A program made the position numbers and the translations under genes. A stretch of DNA of 64,000 nt, taken from contig NZ_CP043473.1 in assembly GCF_008275125.1 (NCBI RefSeq), positions 3,534,001 to 3,598,000 on the forward strand, in the 5' to 3' direction. The DNA comes from Chromobacterium paludis. GTDB lineage: Bacteria; Pseudomonadota; Gammaproteobacteria; Burkholderiales; Chromobacteriaceae. Each line of letters opens with the position of its first letter. The first letter of the stretch is position 1. Positions 10,327-19,378 of this stretch are shown here, in pieces. Below the pieces are notes generated by a model. That model saw nothing but the letters and a program-made list of their open reading frames with translations, was not told where the DNA came from and did no database searches.

Positions 10327-10412
10327 CATGGCGCCGTCGCGCGGCAAGCGTTAGAATCAGGCCCCGCGCGCAATCCGGCGCCGCGGTCAACCGCAAGCCG
10401 CAAAGACCCGTC

Positions 10413-10949
10413 ATGGCCCTGAACGCCACCATCTACAAAGCCACGCTCACCCTGTCCGACCTGGACCGCGGCTATTACGCCACCCATCCGCTGACCCTGG
10501 CCCAGCATCCGTCCGAGACGCTGGAGCGGATGATGCTGCGCATCGTCGCTTTCGCCCTGCACGCCAGCGAGACCCTGGCCTTCACCCGCGGACTGTGCGC
10601 GGACGACGAGCCGGAGCTGTGGCAGAAGAATTATTCCGATGAAATCGAACTGTGGGTGGATCTGGGCGAGCCGGACGAGAAGCGGCTGAAGAAAGCCTGC
10701 TCCCGCGCCGACCGCGTGGTGTTGTACAGCTATGGCGGCCGCGCCAGCGAAGTATGGTGGGGCCAGAACGAAAGCAAACTGTCGCGCCTGGACAAGCTGG
10801 AAGTATACCGCGTGGACTTTGAGTCCCTGCAGGCGCTGGCCGCGCTTGCCGAGCGCGGCATGCAGCTGACCGCCACCATCCAGGATGGCCAGCTGTGGCT
10901 GTCCAATGACGCCCAGAACATATTGATCGCGCCGCAGCGCTTGAAGTGA
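10413..10949 (+). CDS. yaeQ: YaeQ family protein
   Basis: A 178-residue YaeQ protein, a compact PD-(D/E)XK-nuclease-like fold of unknown role. Early work linked it to suppression of rfaH phenotypes. Signatures seen are YKATLTLSDLDRGYY at the N-terminus, HPSETLERMMLRIVAFAL and ELWVDLGEPDEKRLKKACSR. Length matches E. coli YaeQ (181). It starts with ATG at 10413 and is followed by a small metallopeptidase gene on the same strand. Confidence 0.92.
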   Translation: MALNATIYKATLTLSDLDRGYYATHPLTLAQHPSETLERMMLRIVAFALHASETLAFTRGLCADDEPELWQKNYSDEIELWVDLGEPDEKRLKKACSRADRVVLYSYGGRASEVWWGQNESKLSRLDKLEVYRVDFESLQALAALAERGMQLTATIQDGQLWLSNDAQNILIAPQRLK

Positions 10950-11004
10950 GGCATCGCGCCGGAGTGCGGGGGCAGGCAACACGCCGGACCCCGCGGCGCT
11001 TACA

Positions 11005-11511
11005 ATGAGCGCCATGGCCACCCTCAAATACCTGCTTCACTATCCCCCCGCCCTGGTGCAACAGGCCCAGGCTCTGCTGGACGCCGGCGAGCTGGATGCC
11101 CTGTTGCGCCGCAAATACCCGGACCGCCACGAGGTGCAGACCGACAAGGCGCTGTACCAGTTCGTCGCCGATCTCAAGCAGCGCTATCTGAAAAACGCCC
11201 CGCTGCCGGCCAAGGTGCTGTACGACAGCCAGCAGCATCCGCTCAAGGGCACGCTGGGCACCAACACCGCCATCTCACGGGTGCAGGGCGGCCGGCTGAA
11301 AAGCAAGAATGAAATCCGCATCGCCGCGCTGTTCCGCGAGCTACCCTTGCCCTTCCTGCAGATGATCGTCGTGCACGAGCTGGCCCACCTCAAGGAGCGC
11401 GAACACGACAAGGCTTTTTATCAGCTGTGCTGCCACATGCTGGCGGATTACCACCAACTGGAATTCGACCTGCGATTGTGGCTGAACTGCCGCGACCTGG
11501 GCCTGTCCTGA
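11005..11511 (+). CDS. YgjP-type (M48-like) metallopeptidase family protein
   Basis: A 168-residue protein of the YgjP/DUF45 family. The zinc-binding signature HELAHLKEREHDKAFY (HExxH plus a downstream His) is clear at about residues 125-140. The family has been annotated both as a metallopeptidase and, for E. coli YgjP, as a nucleotide hydrolase, so the chemistry is open. The start may be ATG 11005 or ATG 11014; neither has a strong ribosome site. It follows yaeQ by 55 bases and may be in one transcript with it. Confidence 0.85.
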   Translation: MSAMATLKYLLHYPPALVQQAQALLDAGELDALLRRKYPDRHEVQTDKALYQFVADLKQRYLKNAPLPAKVLYDSQQHPLKGTLGTNTAISRVQGGRLKSKNEIRIAALFRELPLPFLQMIVVHELAHLKEREHDKAFYQLCCHMLADYHQLEFDLRLWLNCRDLGLS

Positions 11512-11612
11512 ATTTTATATATTTCAATTAATAATAACATTTTAGTTTTTTATTATTTTTAAACCTATAAAGGCCACGCTACAGTCGAGCATCGCACACG
11601 CCGGGGCCAGCC
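11512..11612. other. AT-rich intergenic block
   Basis: A stretch of about 60 bases (11514-11574) is almost entirely A and T, in sharp contrast to the GC-rich surroundings. It precedes an RBBP9-type hydrolase gene, so it probably holds that gene's promoter. The -35 and -10 boxes cannot be placed with confidence. Nothing coding was seen. Confidence 0.5.
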
Positions 11613-12209
11613 ATGCTCACTTCCTTGCACGATTTCGATCTGATCATCCAGCCCGGCTGGCGCAACTCCGGCCCGGCACATTGGCAAAGCCACTGGCAGC
11701 GCCGTCTGGGCGCACGCCGCGTAGACAACGCCGACTGGGACCGGCCGCAACGCCAAGACTGGCTGCATGGCCTGGAGACGGCGCTGTCGCGCTGCGACAA
11801 ACCGGCGCTGGTCATCGCGCATAGCCTGGGCTGCATCGCCGTCGCCCACCATGCGGCGCGTCATCCCGGCCGCATCGCCGGCGCCTTGCTGGTGGCGCCG
11901 GCCGATGTGGAGCGCGCTTTCGTCCCCGCCGAACTGATGGATTTCGCGCCCATCCCGCGCCAGCCGCTGCCGTTTCCGGCCCATATCGTCGCCAGCAGCG
12001 ATGACCCCTTTTGCCAGCCGGCGCGCGCCGCGCGTCTGGCCGGCTACTGGCAGGCGCCCATTGCCTGGCTGCAACACGCCGGCCACATCAACGTGGACTC
12101 CGGCCACCGCCAATGGGAGGAAGGCTGGCCGCTGCTGCTGCGCCTGGCTGGCCGCGCCCGCCTCGGTCTGCCCTCCCCCGTCGAATCCGACGCGACAAGC
12201 ATGGTCTAG
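11613..12209 (+). CDS. RBBP9/YdeN-family serine hydrolase
   Basis: A 198-residue alpha/beta hydrolase of the RBBP9/YdeN family. The N-terminal signature GWRNSGPAHWQSHW, the nucleophile elbow AHSLGC (Ser at about 71), the acid in ASSDDPFC and the catalytic His in HAGHINVDSG are all present, so it is likely active. Substrates of bacterial members are not well defined; some act on small esters. The ATG at 11613 lies downstream of the AT-rich block. Confidence 0.86.
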   Translation: MLTSLHDFDLIIQPGWRNSGPAHWQSHWQRRLGARRVDNADWDRPQRQDWLHGLETALSRCDKPALVIAHSLGCIAVAHHAARHPGRIAGALLVAPADVERAFVPAELMDFAPIPRQPLPFPAHIVASSDDPFCQPARAARLAGYWQAPIAWLQHAGHINVDSGHRQWEEGWPLLLRLAGRARLGLPSPVESDATSMV

Positions 12210-12243
12210 ACTGAAGCATCGTTCACGCTGCCCGTCCCATGCC

Positions 12244-13188
12244 ATGCGTCTAGCCCTTGCCGCCCTGTTCGGTCTGCTGTCGCTCTGTCTGCGTGCCGAA
12301 GCCACGCCCATGCCGCTGCAGCGCATCGGCATCACCGTGGGCGCGCTGGACAATCCCTTCTACCAAGCGCTGGTGCGCGGCGCCATCCAGACCGCCTACG
12401 GCATCAACCCGGGCGTGCAGATCACCTCGCTGTCAGCCAATTTCAACCTGCCGCGCCAGCGCGAGCAAATGCGCCAGCTGATCGCGCAGAAACCGGACCT
12501 GATCCTGCTTGGCGCGGTGGACAGCCATGCCATCGCTCCGCAGGTGCGGGCCGCGCGCGCCGCCGGCATCGTGGTGGTGGCGGTGGATGTGGATGCGCCG
12601 GGGGCGGACGGCATCGTCAAGTCCGACAGCCGGCAGGCCGGCGAGATCGGCTGCCGCTACCTGGCCGAGCGCCTGGGCGGCAAGGGCGCGCTGCTGATCC
12701 AGGGCGGGCCGCCGGTCAGCTCGGTCAGCGACCGCATCGCCGGCTGCCGCGCCGCCCTGGCGCCGTTTCCAGGCATCCGCGTGCGGGAGGGCGCCAATGG
12801 ACTGGGCTCCAGCCTGGGCGGCCAGCGCGCGCTGCAAAGCGATCTGGCGCGCCATCCCGACATCGACGCCGTATTCGCCATCAACGACCGCCAGGCGCTG
12901 GGCTGCGAAAAAGCGCTGTCGCCGCAAGAATGGCGACATGTCCGCATCGCATCGGTGGATGGTTCGCCCGACATCGAACAAGCGCTGGCCCGGCCCGGGC
13001 CCATCGTCGCCTCGGCCAGCCAGTCGCCTTACCGCCTGGGCCACGAAGCGATGCGGCTGGCGCTGCGGCTGATGATGGGCCAGAAGACGCCGCGCGAGGT
13101 CACGGTGCCGGTGACGCTGCTGACCCGCGACAATCTGCGCGCCTATCGCGGCTGGCAGAGCCAGCTAGCCGCGCCGTCGCCGCGCTGA
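12244..13188 (+). CDS. Periplasmic sugar-type binding protein (RbsB/TorT-like)
   Basis: A 314-residue exported binding protein of the periplasmic-binding-protein type 1 fold. The signal peptide (LALAALFGLLSLCLRAEA) ends near residue 20. RbsB-like blocks follow: VGALDNPFYQALVRGA, a central ILLGAVDSHAIAPQ, and VFAINDRQALGCEKAL near the hinge. No ABC permease or ATPase gene is adjacent. Orphan proteins of this fold serve either a distant transporter or a sensor kinase (as TorT does). The ligand is unknown. The start is the only in-frame ATG before the signal peptide. Confidence 0.84.
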   Translation: MRLALAALFGLLSLCLRAEATPMPLQRIGITVGALDNPFYQALVRGAIQTAYGINPGVQITSLSANFNLPRQREQMRQLIAQKPDLILLGAVDSHAIAPQVRAARAAGIVVVAVDVDAPGADGIVKSDSRQAGEIGCRYLAERLGGKGALLIQGGPPVSSVSDRIAGCRAALAPFPGIRVREGANGLGSSLGGQRALQSDLARHPDIDAVFAINDRQALGCEKALSPQEWRHVRIASVDGSPDIEQALARPGPIVASASQSPYRLGHEAMRLALRLMMGQKTPREVTVPVTLLTRDNLRAYRGWQSQLAAPSPR

Positions 13189-13269
13189 GCCGCGCGACCG
13201 CTTTGACCTGGGTCGTCCGCGATGTCACACTGCCGGTCCGACATCGTTCACCAGATCAAAGGATTTGCC

Positions 13270-13812
13270 ATGTTTGCCTCCCGCCCGCTCAAGGCCGGCC
13301 TTCTCGCCGCGCTGCTCGCCATGCCGCTGCTGGCTCACGCCGACGCCGCCCAGGAAGCCGGCGCCAAGGAACTGGCCGCCACGCTGAATCTCAGCAATAT
13401 GCTGCCGGACCTGGCGCAACGCACTTCCGCCAGCGCGGTGCCGCTGCTGCAGGAATACTTCGTCAAAAACAAGGTCCAGCTGAATGAGGCGCAGCAGAAG
13501 AAGGTGCAGGCCGGCCTGAAGGGCTATGGCGAAAACATCCACAAGCTGGCCACCGACTATTTCGGCTCCGCCGCAGTCAAGGCGCAGTTCGAGCAGACCG
13601 TGGTGAAGAGCTTCAGCGCCCAGTTCAGCGCCGACGAGCTGAAGCAGATCAACGCCTTCTACAAGTCCGCCGCCGGCCAAAAACTGATGAAGCAGCAGCC
13701 GCAGATCATCAACAGCATCGCCGGCGAAACGCTGAAGACCGCGGAAAAGACCCTGCTGCCCAAGATGCAGGCCGCCGCGGAAACCTACGGCAAGACCATC
13801 GCCAAGAAGTAA
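13270..13812 (+). CDS. Exported DUF2059 protein
   Basis: A 180-residue exported protein with signal peptide LLAALLAMPLLAHADA. The body is helical and ends in the DUF2059 signature FSADELKQINAFYKSAAGQK followed by MKQQPQIINSIAGE. The function of DUF2059 is unknown. A paralogue lies at 58919-59443. AAAGGA precedes the ATG at 13270. Its stop codon abuts the stop of the convergent small gene without a gap. Confidence 0.86.
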   Translation: MFASRPLKAGLLAALLAMPLLAHADAAQEAGAKELAATLNLSNMLPDLAQRTSASAVPLLQEYFVKNKVQLNEAQQKKVQAGLKGYGENIHKLATDYFGSAAVKAQFEQTVVKSFSAQFSADELKQINAFYKSAAGQKLMKQQPQIINSIAGETLKTAEKTLLPKMQAAAETYGKTIAKK

Positions 13813-14028
13813 TCAATCCAGCATCAGGCTGAGCCGGCGCGCGCGCTCCAGCGCCGCGTCGGCGCCGGTCGACTCGTCCTGCCACACCCAGACCTGGCAG
13901 CGCCGATCCAGCATCTCCACCAGCCACAAGCGGCTGCCGCCTTGCAGCTCCACCCGGCGCGCCCGCACCGGCCGCTGGTAATTGAACACCACCATGTCGC
14001 TGGTCCTGACCGTGCCTGTCGCCGTCAT
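13813..14028 (-). CDS. Small hypothetical protein
   Basis: A 71-residue protein with no recognised domain. It has a beta-rich middle (RVELQGGSRLWLVEMLDRRCQVWVW) and an acidic, helical C-terminus, and no signal peptide. The ATG at 14028 follows GGGGAGAG, a good ribosome site. A longer upstream reading is possible but has no ribosome site. It is convergent with the DUF2059 gene and divergent from the binding-protein gene at 14132. Confidence 0.6.
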   Translation of the reverse strand: MTATGTVRTSDMVVFNYQRPVRARRVELQGGSRLWLVEMLDRRCQVWVWQDESTGADAALERARRLSLMLD

Positions 14029-14131
14029 GTCGCTCTCCCCGCAAAATTGCCTGCCGCACCCCACGCAAAACCCATGCCATCCATCCTCGGTCGCCTCGGG
14101 CTATAACTGACACATTGCTCCGTCCGCCACG

Positions 14132-14956
14132 ATGCCGCCCATGCGCCTGTTCGCCATCCTCCTGGTCTGGATCGCCGCCGCGCCTTGCCTGGCGCTCGCC
14201 GCAACAAGCGTTACCATCCTGACCGACAACGACTACGCGCCGTACTCTTACGAGGCAGACGGCCTGGCCCGCGGCATTTACAACGACATCCTGCGCGCCG
14301 CCGCCGAGCGGATGCCGGACTATCGAGTGGACTTGCGGCCCGTGCCGTGGAAGCGCGGCCTGGCCGAGCTGGAGGCCGGACGCGCCCTGGCCTTGTCGCC
14401 GCCCTACTTCCGCCCGCATGACCGCCCCTTCATGCAGCCCTATTCCGTGCCCATGCTGACCGAGCGCATCGCCGTCTATTGCCGCCCCGACGCGATGAAG
14501 CGGCCGCGCCCGAACTGGCCGGACGATTACCAGGGCCTGCGCTTCGGCAACAACGCGGGCTTCAAGCCGGGCGGCGACGCGTTCTGGCGGCTGGTGAGCC
14601 AGGGCAAAATCGCCCTGGAAGAGGCTGCCAATATCCGCGCCAATCTATTGAAAGTGCTGCGCGGCCGTCTGGACTGCTATCTGAACGACGACCTGGCCAT
14701 CCAGTTGGAGCTGGCCCGGCTGCAACGCCAGCACCTGTACGAAGCCGGCCAGCTGGCCAAGGCCGCGACCGTGTCGGAAGAGCAGGGCTATGTCGGTTTC
14801 ACCAACCGCGACGCGGGCCACTTTCCCTACAAGCAGGACTTTCTGAAACAGCTGAACCGGGCACTCACCGCCATGCGCCAGGATGGCGAGATCGACCGCA
14901 TCGTCGAGCACGCGCTGCAGGCGGAACGCGAGCGAGATCCCACGCCCTCGTTTTGA
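14132..14956 (+). CDS. Periplasmic substrate-binding protein (SBP_bac_3 type)
   Basis: A 274-residue exported protein. Signal peptide FAILLVWIAAAPCLALA is followed by LTDNDYAPYSYEADGLARG, the usual start of amino-acid-type solute-binding domains, and later by GLRFGNNAGFKPGGDAFWR and a helical C-terminus. It resembles the binding protein at 7060-7851 in fold and also lacks a transporter partner. ATG 14132 or ATG 14141 could be the start; the second places the signal peptide right at the N-terminus. The ligand is unknown. Confidence 0.84.
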   Translation: MPPMRLFAILLVWIAAAPCLALAATSVTILTDNDYAPYSYEADGLARGIYNDILRAAAERMPDYRVDLRPVPWKRGLAELEAGRALALSPPYFRPHDRPFMQPYSVPMLTERIAVYCRPDAMKRPRPNWPDDYQGLRFGNNAGFKPGGDAFWRLVSQGKIALEEAANIRANLLKVLRGRLDCYLNDDLAIQLELARLQRQHLYEAGQLAKAATVSEEQGYVGFTNRDAGHFPYKQDFLKQLNRALTAMRQDGEIDRIVEHALQAERERDPTPSF

Positions 14957-15009
14957 CAGATGCAAAAAGCGCGGCTTAGCATGTGGCGTTGCCCCAACCG
15001 AAAGCATCA

Positions 15010-15891
15010 ATGGAAAACCGCAAACTGGCGGTGCTGATAGACGCCGACAACGCCCAATCATCGTTGATCGCCGAGCTGCTGGCCGAAGTGGCCAAGTACG
15101 GCACCGCCATCGTCAAGCGCGCCTACGGCGACTGGACCACCACCCAGCTCAAGGGCTGGAAGGAAGTGCTGCACCAGTACGCCATCTCGCCCATTCAGCA
15201 GTTCGCCTACACCAAGGGCAAAAATTCCACGGACTCCGCGCTGATCATCGACGCGATGGACCTGCTCTACACCGGCAACTTCGACGGCTTCTGCCTGGTG
15301 TCGTCGGACAGCGACTTCACCCGCCTGGCCACCCGGCTGCGCGAGGGCGGGCTGACCGTGATCGGCCTGGGCGAGCAGTCCAAGACGCCGCGCCCTTTCA
15401 TCGCCGCCTGCGACAAATTCGTGTTCACGGAAATCCTGCGTCCGGCGCCGCCGGCCAAAGCCAAGCCGGAACCGGCCGCCGACAAGCCCAAGACCCGCGC
15501 CACCCGCTCACGCGCCAAGCCCGCGCCCACGAAGGAACGCCATCCGCTGCAGGACATGTTCACCTCCGCCATCGAGGCGGTGGCGCGCGACAGCGGCTGG
15601 GCCGAGCTGTCCGCCGTCGGCTCCTACCTGGCCAAGAACGATCCCTCGTTCGACCCGCGCAACTGGGGCCACGGCCGGCTGTCGCAAATGGTGAAGAAGC
15701 TGGATTTTCTGACCGTGCAGGAAAGCCGCAACGGCTCCAAGCTGCACAGCGAAATCCGGCTCAAGCAGGATGCCGAGCCGCCCGTCCCGGACGCGCCGGT
15801 AGAGGCCGCCGCGCCGCTCGACGAAACGCCGGCGCCGGCGGCAGCGCGCAAGAAGCGCAGCCCGCGCAAGAAACCCGCGACGACCGGCTGA
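15010..15891 (+). CDS. NYN-domain nuclease-like protein with OST-HTH/LOTUS domain
   Basis: A 293-residue protein. The N-terminal NYN (LabA/DUF88, PIN-like) domain, about 1-145, carries the acidic metal-binding residues in LIDADNAQ, KNSTDSALIIDAMDL and VSSDSDFTRL, so it is likely a metal-dependent RNase. A basic Lys/Ala/Pro linker (about 150-175) leads to an OST-HTH/LOTUS domain (about 178-255, with DPRNWGHGRLSQMVKKLDF), an RNA-binding fold. A Lys/Arg-rich tail ends the protein. ATG 15010 is chosen because the domain begins there; a GTG at 14983 is possible. The RNA target is unknown. Confidence 0.85.
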   Translation: MENRKLAVLIDADNAQSSLIAELLAEVAKYGTAIVKRAYGDWTTTQLKGWKEVLHQYAISPIQQFAYTKGKNSTDSALIIDAMDLLYTGNFDGFCLVSSDSDFTRLATRLREGGLTVIGLGEQSKTPRPFIAACDKFVFTEILRPAPPAKAKPEPAADKPKTRATRSRAKPAPTKERHPLQDMFTSAIEAVARDSGWAELSAVGSYLAKNDPSFDPRNWGHGRLSQMVKKLDFLTVQESRNGSKLHSEIRLKQDAEPPVPDAPVEAAAPLDETPAPAAARKKRSPRKKPATTG

Positions 15892-15954
15892 AGCTGGTAC
15901 GTTAATTGCAATGGCCTGCCCCAAGGCCCCAACGACCTCAAGCAAGGACAGATC

Positions 15955-16482
15955 ATGCAGATTCGTGAAGCCAATCTGGAAGACCTCGCCGCGATACTGG
16001 ACATCTACAACGAAGTCATCGCCACCACCACCGCCGTCTACAACGACGATCCGCTGACGCCCGGCGAGTTCGCCGTCTGGTTCCAGGACCGCACCGCCGC
16101 CGGTTACCCGGTGCTGCTGGCAGAAGAGGACGACGGCCGCGTGCTGGGCTTCTCCAGCTTCGGCGATTTCCGCACCCGCCCCGGCTACCGCTTCACCGTG
16201 GAGCACAGCGTGCACCTGACCGCCGACGCCCGCAGCAAGGGCATAGGCACCGCCTTGGTGCAGGCGCTGTTCCCGCGCGCCAAGGCGATGGGCAAGCACA
16301 CCATGCTGGGCGCGGTGGACGCCGACAACGAGGCCTCGATCCGCTTCCACGAAAAGCTGGGCTTCGTCCAGGTGGGCCGCCTGCCGCAAGTGGGCTTCAA
16401 GTTCGGCCGCTGGCTGGACCTGGTCTATCTGCAGCGCTTCATCGACGACGACGCCACCAGCGGCCCGGCCGCCGACGCCTGA
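15955..16482 (+). CDS. GNAT acetyltransferase, phosphinothricin-acetyltransferase-like
   Basis: A 175-residue GNAT enzyme of the Pat/Bar-like group. Signatures are IREANLEDLAAILDIYNEV, the substrate-side strand FSSFGDFRTRPGYRFTVEHS, the acetyl-CoA loop ARSKGIGTALVQAL and GAVDADNEASIRFHEKLGFV. Members acetylate phosphinothricin, methionine derivatives or related amino groups; the natural substrate here is not known. The ATG at 15955 follows AAGGACAGATC. Its last 44 bases overlap the 3' end of the convergent ClC gene. Confidence 0.9.
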   Translation: MQIREANLEDLAAILDIYNEVIATTTAVYNDDPLTPGEFAVWFQDRTAAGYPVLLAEEDDGRVLGFSSFGDFRTRPGYRFTVEHSVHLTADARSKGIGTALVQALFPRAKAMGKHTMLGAVDADNEASIRFHEKLGFVQVGRLPQVGFKFGRWLDLVYLQRFIDDDATSGPAADA

Positions 16483-17749
16483 CCGCCCCGGCCTCGTCCT
16501 GGTATAGCGCGCGGCCGCCCAGCAGGCGGCTGACGCGCGCCGCCAGCGCGGCGGCCAGCGCCACCGGCAATAGCATGGAATACGCGCCGGTCAGCTCCAT
16601 CAGCATCGCCACCGCCAATAGCGGCGCCCGCGCGGTAGCCGCCAGGAAAGCCGCCATCCCCACCAGCACCGCCCCGCCGCCCGGCAGCCAGCCCGGCAGC
16701 GCCAGATTCAGCAACTGGCCGGCCAGCGCGCCGCCGGCCGCGCCGGCGAACAGCATGGGCGTGAAAATGCCGCCCACCGCGCCGGAGCCGCTGGTGGCGG
16801 CCGTGGCGGCCAGCTTGCACAGCAGCAGGGTCAACACCAGCTGCCAAGCCGGCTGGTGGCCCAGCAGCCACGACACCGTGCTGTAGCCGTTGCCCCACAT
16901 CTGCGGCCAGAACCAGGCCAGCCCCCCCACCACCGAGCCGCCCAGCGCCATGCGCAGCGGCAAACGCATAGGCAGGCGGCCAAAGGCGTGGCGGCCCAGC
17001 TCCATCAGCTTCAAGAACAGCGGAGACACCGCGCCCAGCCCCAGCGCCAGCAGGCAGTAGCCGGCCAGGGCCAGGCGATCAGGCAAGGCCAGCGGCGGCG
17101 GCTGATACAAGGGGGACAGGCCAAACAGATGATCGACGGTCAGGCTGGCGGTCAAGGCCGCCAGGGCCAGCGCCGGCAGGGCGCGCCAGTCCAGCCGCCG
17201 CCACACCACCTCGCAGACGAAAATCACGGCTGACAGCGGCGCGTGATAGGCGGCGGCCCAGCCGGCGGCGATGCCGCAGGCCACGATGCGCCGCCGGCGC
17301 GGCAGCGACATCGGCAGCAAGCGGGTCAGCAAGGAGCCGCCCTGCGCCGACAGCGCCACCATCGCGCCCTCGCGGCCGATGGAGCCGCCGCTGGCGACGG
17401 TGCAAAACGACGACAGGCTGTTGACCAGGGTACGGCGCAGGCTCAGGTGGCCGTCGCCGACACGCACCGCCTCCAGGTAGTCGCCGGCCGCCGCGCCGCG
17501 CAGCAGGCGCCGGCCCTGCTCCAGCACCCAGCCTGCCACCAGGCCGCCGATGATCGGCGCCAACGCGCGCTGCCACGGCGCCAGCCGGCTGGCGATTTCC
17601 ACCAGGCCGCCGCCATGCCGCGCCAGCGCGTGCTCACCCAGGTGCAGCAGCCCCTGAAAACACAGCACCAGCAAGGCGCCCAGCGCGCCGCAAGCGGCCG
17701 CGAACAACGGAATGAGGACAAAGCGATGATGCCGGGACGACTGGAACAT
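16439..17749 (-). CDS. ClC-family chloride channel or transporter (ClcB-like)
   Basis: A 436-residue polytopic membrane protein of the ClC family. The gating-glutamate motif is GGSIGREGAMVAL, and the second selectivity motif is GSGAVGGIFTPMLFAG. The first motif, GSGIP in classical members, is not conserved. There are no CBS domains; the protein ends in a short Arg-rich tail (RRRRPGRWWRRRR) read through the end of the convergent acetyltransferase gene. ATG 17749 is chosen because the hydrophobic region begins 10 residues later. Whether it is a channel or a proton antiporter cannot be told. Confidence 0.88.
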   Translation of the reverse strand: MFQSSRHHRFVLIPLFAAACGALGALLVLCFQGLLHLGEHALARHGGGLVEIASRLAPWQRALAPIIGGLVAGWVLEQGRRLLRGAAAGDYLEAVRVGDGHLSLRRTLVNSLSSFCTVASGGSIGREGAMVALSAQGGSLLTRLLPMSLPRRRRIVACGIAAGWAAAYHAPLSAVIFVCEVVWRRLDWRALPALALAALTASLTVDHLFGLSPLYQPPPLALPDRLALAGYCLLALGLGAVSPLFLKLMELGRHAFGRLPMRLPLRMALGGSVVGGLAWFWPQMWGNGYSTVSWLLGHQPAWQLVLTLLLCKLAATAATSGSGAVGGIFTPMLFAGAAGGALAGQLLNLALPGWLPGGGAVLVGMAAFLAATARAPLLAVAMLMELTGAYSMLLPVALAAALAARVSRLLGGRALYQDEAGAVRRRRPGRWWRRRR

Positions 17750-17820
17750 GGCGATGGAGCGGAACGCGAGGTGACGATGACTGGCGCCAAGACTAGCAGA
17801 GGCGCCAGGGACGGGAAATG

Positions 17821-17846
17821 AAAAGCGCCGCAGTTTCCTGCGGCGC
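17821..17846 (-). terminator. Intrinsic terminator of pyrBI
   Basis: GCGCCGCAG (17825-17833) and CTGCGGCGC (17838-17846) form a perfect 9-bp stem with a four-base loop, followed by TTTT when read leftward. It is 70 bases past the pyrI stop codon. Confidence 0.85.
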
Positions 17847-17915
17847 CTCTCTGATCGCAACTGTCGAATGCAGTGCTTTTTTCTTGATTGTCTCTATTCT
17901 CGTCCTTTGTACGAC

Positions 17916-18374
17916 TCAGCGCACTTCCGCAACAATATCCCTAGTGAACACTTTTTCGCAATACTTGCATTTCATTTTTGTATCGTGAGCGACTGTTTTG
18001 ACGTAGAAATAGCTGGTCACCGGCTCGTTGTGAGAGACGCAATTCGAGTTCGGGCACGAGAAAATGCCCTCCACTGCTTCCGGCAGGGTCAATTTGTGCT
18101 TTTTGACCACTTCAAAATTTTCTATGACATTGACTGTGGCTTGCGGCGCGAACAGCGCCAGCTCGTTGGCCTGCTCCTCGGTCAGCGCCACGTTCTCCAC
18201 CTTGATCAGGTCCTTGCTGCCCATGTGGCGGCTGGACAGGTTGAGGCCGACGGTGACGCGCTCGCCGGTTTCGGCCAGCTTGAACAGACGCAGGATCTTG
18301 ATGCCTTCGCCGGCCGGGATGTGGTCGATGACCGTGCCTTGCTTCAGCGCTTCTACGGTGCGGGTATATTGCAT
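17916..18374 (-). CDS. pyrI: Aspartate carbamoyltransferase regulatory chain PyrI
   Basis: A 152-residue allosteric subunit that binds ATP or CTP and tunes PyrB. The nucleotide-binding N-terminal domain ([20 protein letters not shown]) and the C-terminal zinc domain with four cysteines in the pattern CPNSNC and CKYC are complete. Length equals the E. coli protein (about 153). It lies 23 bases downstream of pyrB in one operon and is closed by a terminator. Feedback inhibition by CTP is therefore expected in addition to attenuation. Confidence 0.97.
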   Translation of the reverse strand: MQYTRTVEALKQGTVIDHIPAGEGIKILRLFKLAETGERVTVGLNLSSRHMGSKDLIKVENVALTEEQANELALFAPQATVNVIENFEVVKKHKLTLPEAVEGIFSCPNSNCVSHNEPVTSYFYVKTVAHDTKMKCKYCEKVFTRDIVAEVR

Positions 18375-18397
18375 GATCTTGTCCTTTTCTTGCCTGA

Positions 18398-19318
18398 TTA
18401 CACGGTCTCGTTCAGTACCAGCGACAGCAGCGCCTGGCGCGCGTAGACGCCGTTCTTGGCCTGCTCGAAGTAGTAGGCGTGCGGCGTGGCGTCCACATCC
18501 ACCGCGATTTCGTCCACGCGCGGCAGCGGGTGCAGCACCTTCATGCCGGGCCGCGCGGTTTTCAGCATCTCGGCGCGCAGCGCGTACTGGCCCTGGATTT
18601 TCTTGAATTCGGCCTCGTCGAAGCGTTCGCGCTGCACGCGGGTCATGTACAGGATGTCCACTTCCGGGATCACGTCTTCCAGGCTCTCCGCCACGGTGTA
18701 CTGGATGCCTTTCTCGTCCAGCTCCTCGCAGATGTAGTCCGGCATCGCCAGCACTTCCGGCGCCACGAAGTAGAAGCGCGCGCCGAACAACGACAGCGCC
18801 TGGGCCAAGGAGTGCACGGTGCGACCGTATTTGAGGTCGCCGGCGAAGGCCACGGTCAGGCCGTCCAGCCGGCCCTGGGTCTCGCGGATGGAGAACAGGT
18901 CGAGCAGCGTCTGCGTCGGGTGCTGGTTGGAGCCGTCGCCGCCGTTGATCACCGGCACGGCGGAGAATTCGCTGGCCACGCGCGCCGCGCCTTCCTTGGG
19001 GTGGCGCATCACCACCGCGTCGGTGTAGGAGCTGATGATCTTGATCGAATCGGCCAGGGTCTCGCCCTTCTTGGCGCTGGTGTTGCCGCCGTCGGCGAAG
19101 CCGATGATATTGCCGCCCAGGCGCTGCACGGCGGTCTCAAACGACAAGCGGGTGCGGGTGGACGGCTCGAAGAAGCAACTGGCCACCAGCTTGTCCTGCA
19201 GCAGATCGCGGCGCGGGTTCTGCTTGAGGCGGCCGGCGGTATCCACCACCAGTTCCAGTTCCTCGCGGCTGAAGTCGGGTATGGAGATGATGTGCTTGCG
19301 GTACAGTGGATTGGCCAT
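18398..19318 (-). CDS. pyrB: Aspartate carbamoyltransferase catalytic chain PyrB
   Basis: A 306-residue catalytic subunit, the first committed step of pyrimidine synthesis (carbamoyl phosphate plus aspartate). The carbamoyl-phosphate motif [12 protein letters not shown], the segments [12 protein letters not shown] and MTRVQRERF, and the aspartate-binding HPLPRVDEI are present. ATG 19318 is preferred over the in-frame ATG five codons upstream because GAGGAAA precedes it at the right distance. It is the first gene of the pyrBI operon, under the leader and attenuator described at 19352-19544. Confidence 0.97.
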   Translation of the reverse strand: MANPLYRKHIISIPDFSREELELVVDTAGRLKQNPRRDLLQDKLVASCFFEPSTRTRLSFETAVQRLGGNIIGFADGGNTSAKKGETLADSIKIISSYTDAVVMRHPKEGAARVASEFSAVPVINGGDGSNQHPTQTLLDLFSIRETQGRLDGLTVAFAGDLKYGRTVHSLAQALSLFGARFYFVAPEVLAMPDYICEELDEKGIQYTVAESLEDVIPEVDILYMTRVQRERFDEAEFKKIQGQYALRAEMLKTARPGMKVLHPLPRVDEIAVDVDATPHAYYFEQAKNGVYARQALLSLVLNETV

Positions 19319-19351
19319 GATCGCTTTCCTCATGTTGGCGTGGTGTGGACG

Positions 19352-19378
19352 AAAAAAAAGCCCCTGAAATCAGGGGCT
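19352..19378 (-). terminator. pyrBI attenuator (transcription terminator in the leader)
   Basis: Reading leftward, AGCCCCTGA and TCAGGGGCT (19378 to 19359) form a stem with a minimal loop, followed by eight T residues (19359-19352). It lies 34 bases before the pyrB start and must be passed by RNA polymerase to reach pyrB. The leader-peptide stop codon lies inside the stem. Confidence 0.9.
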
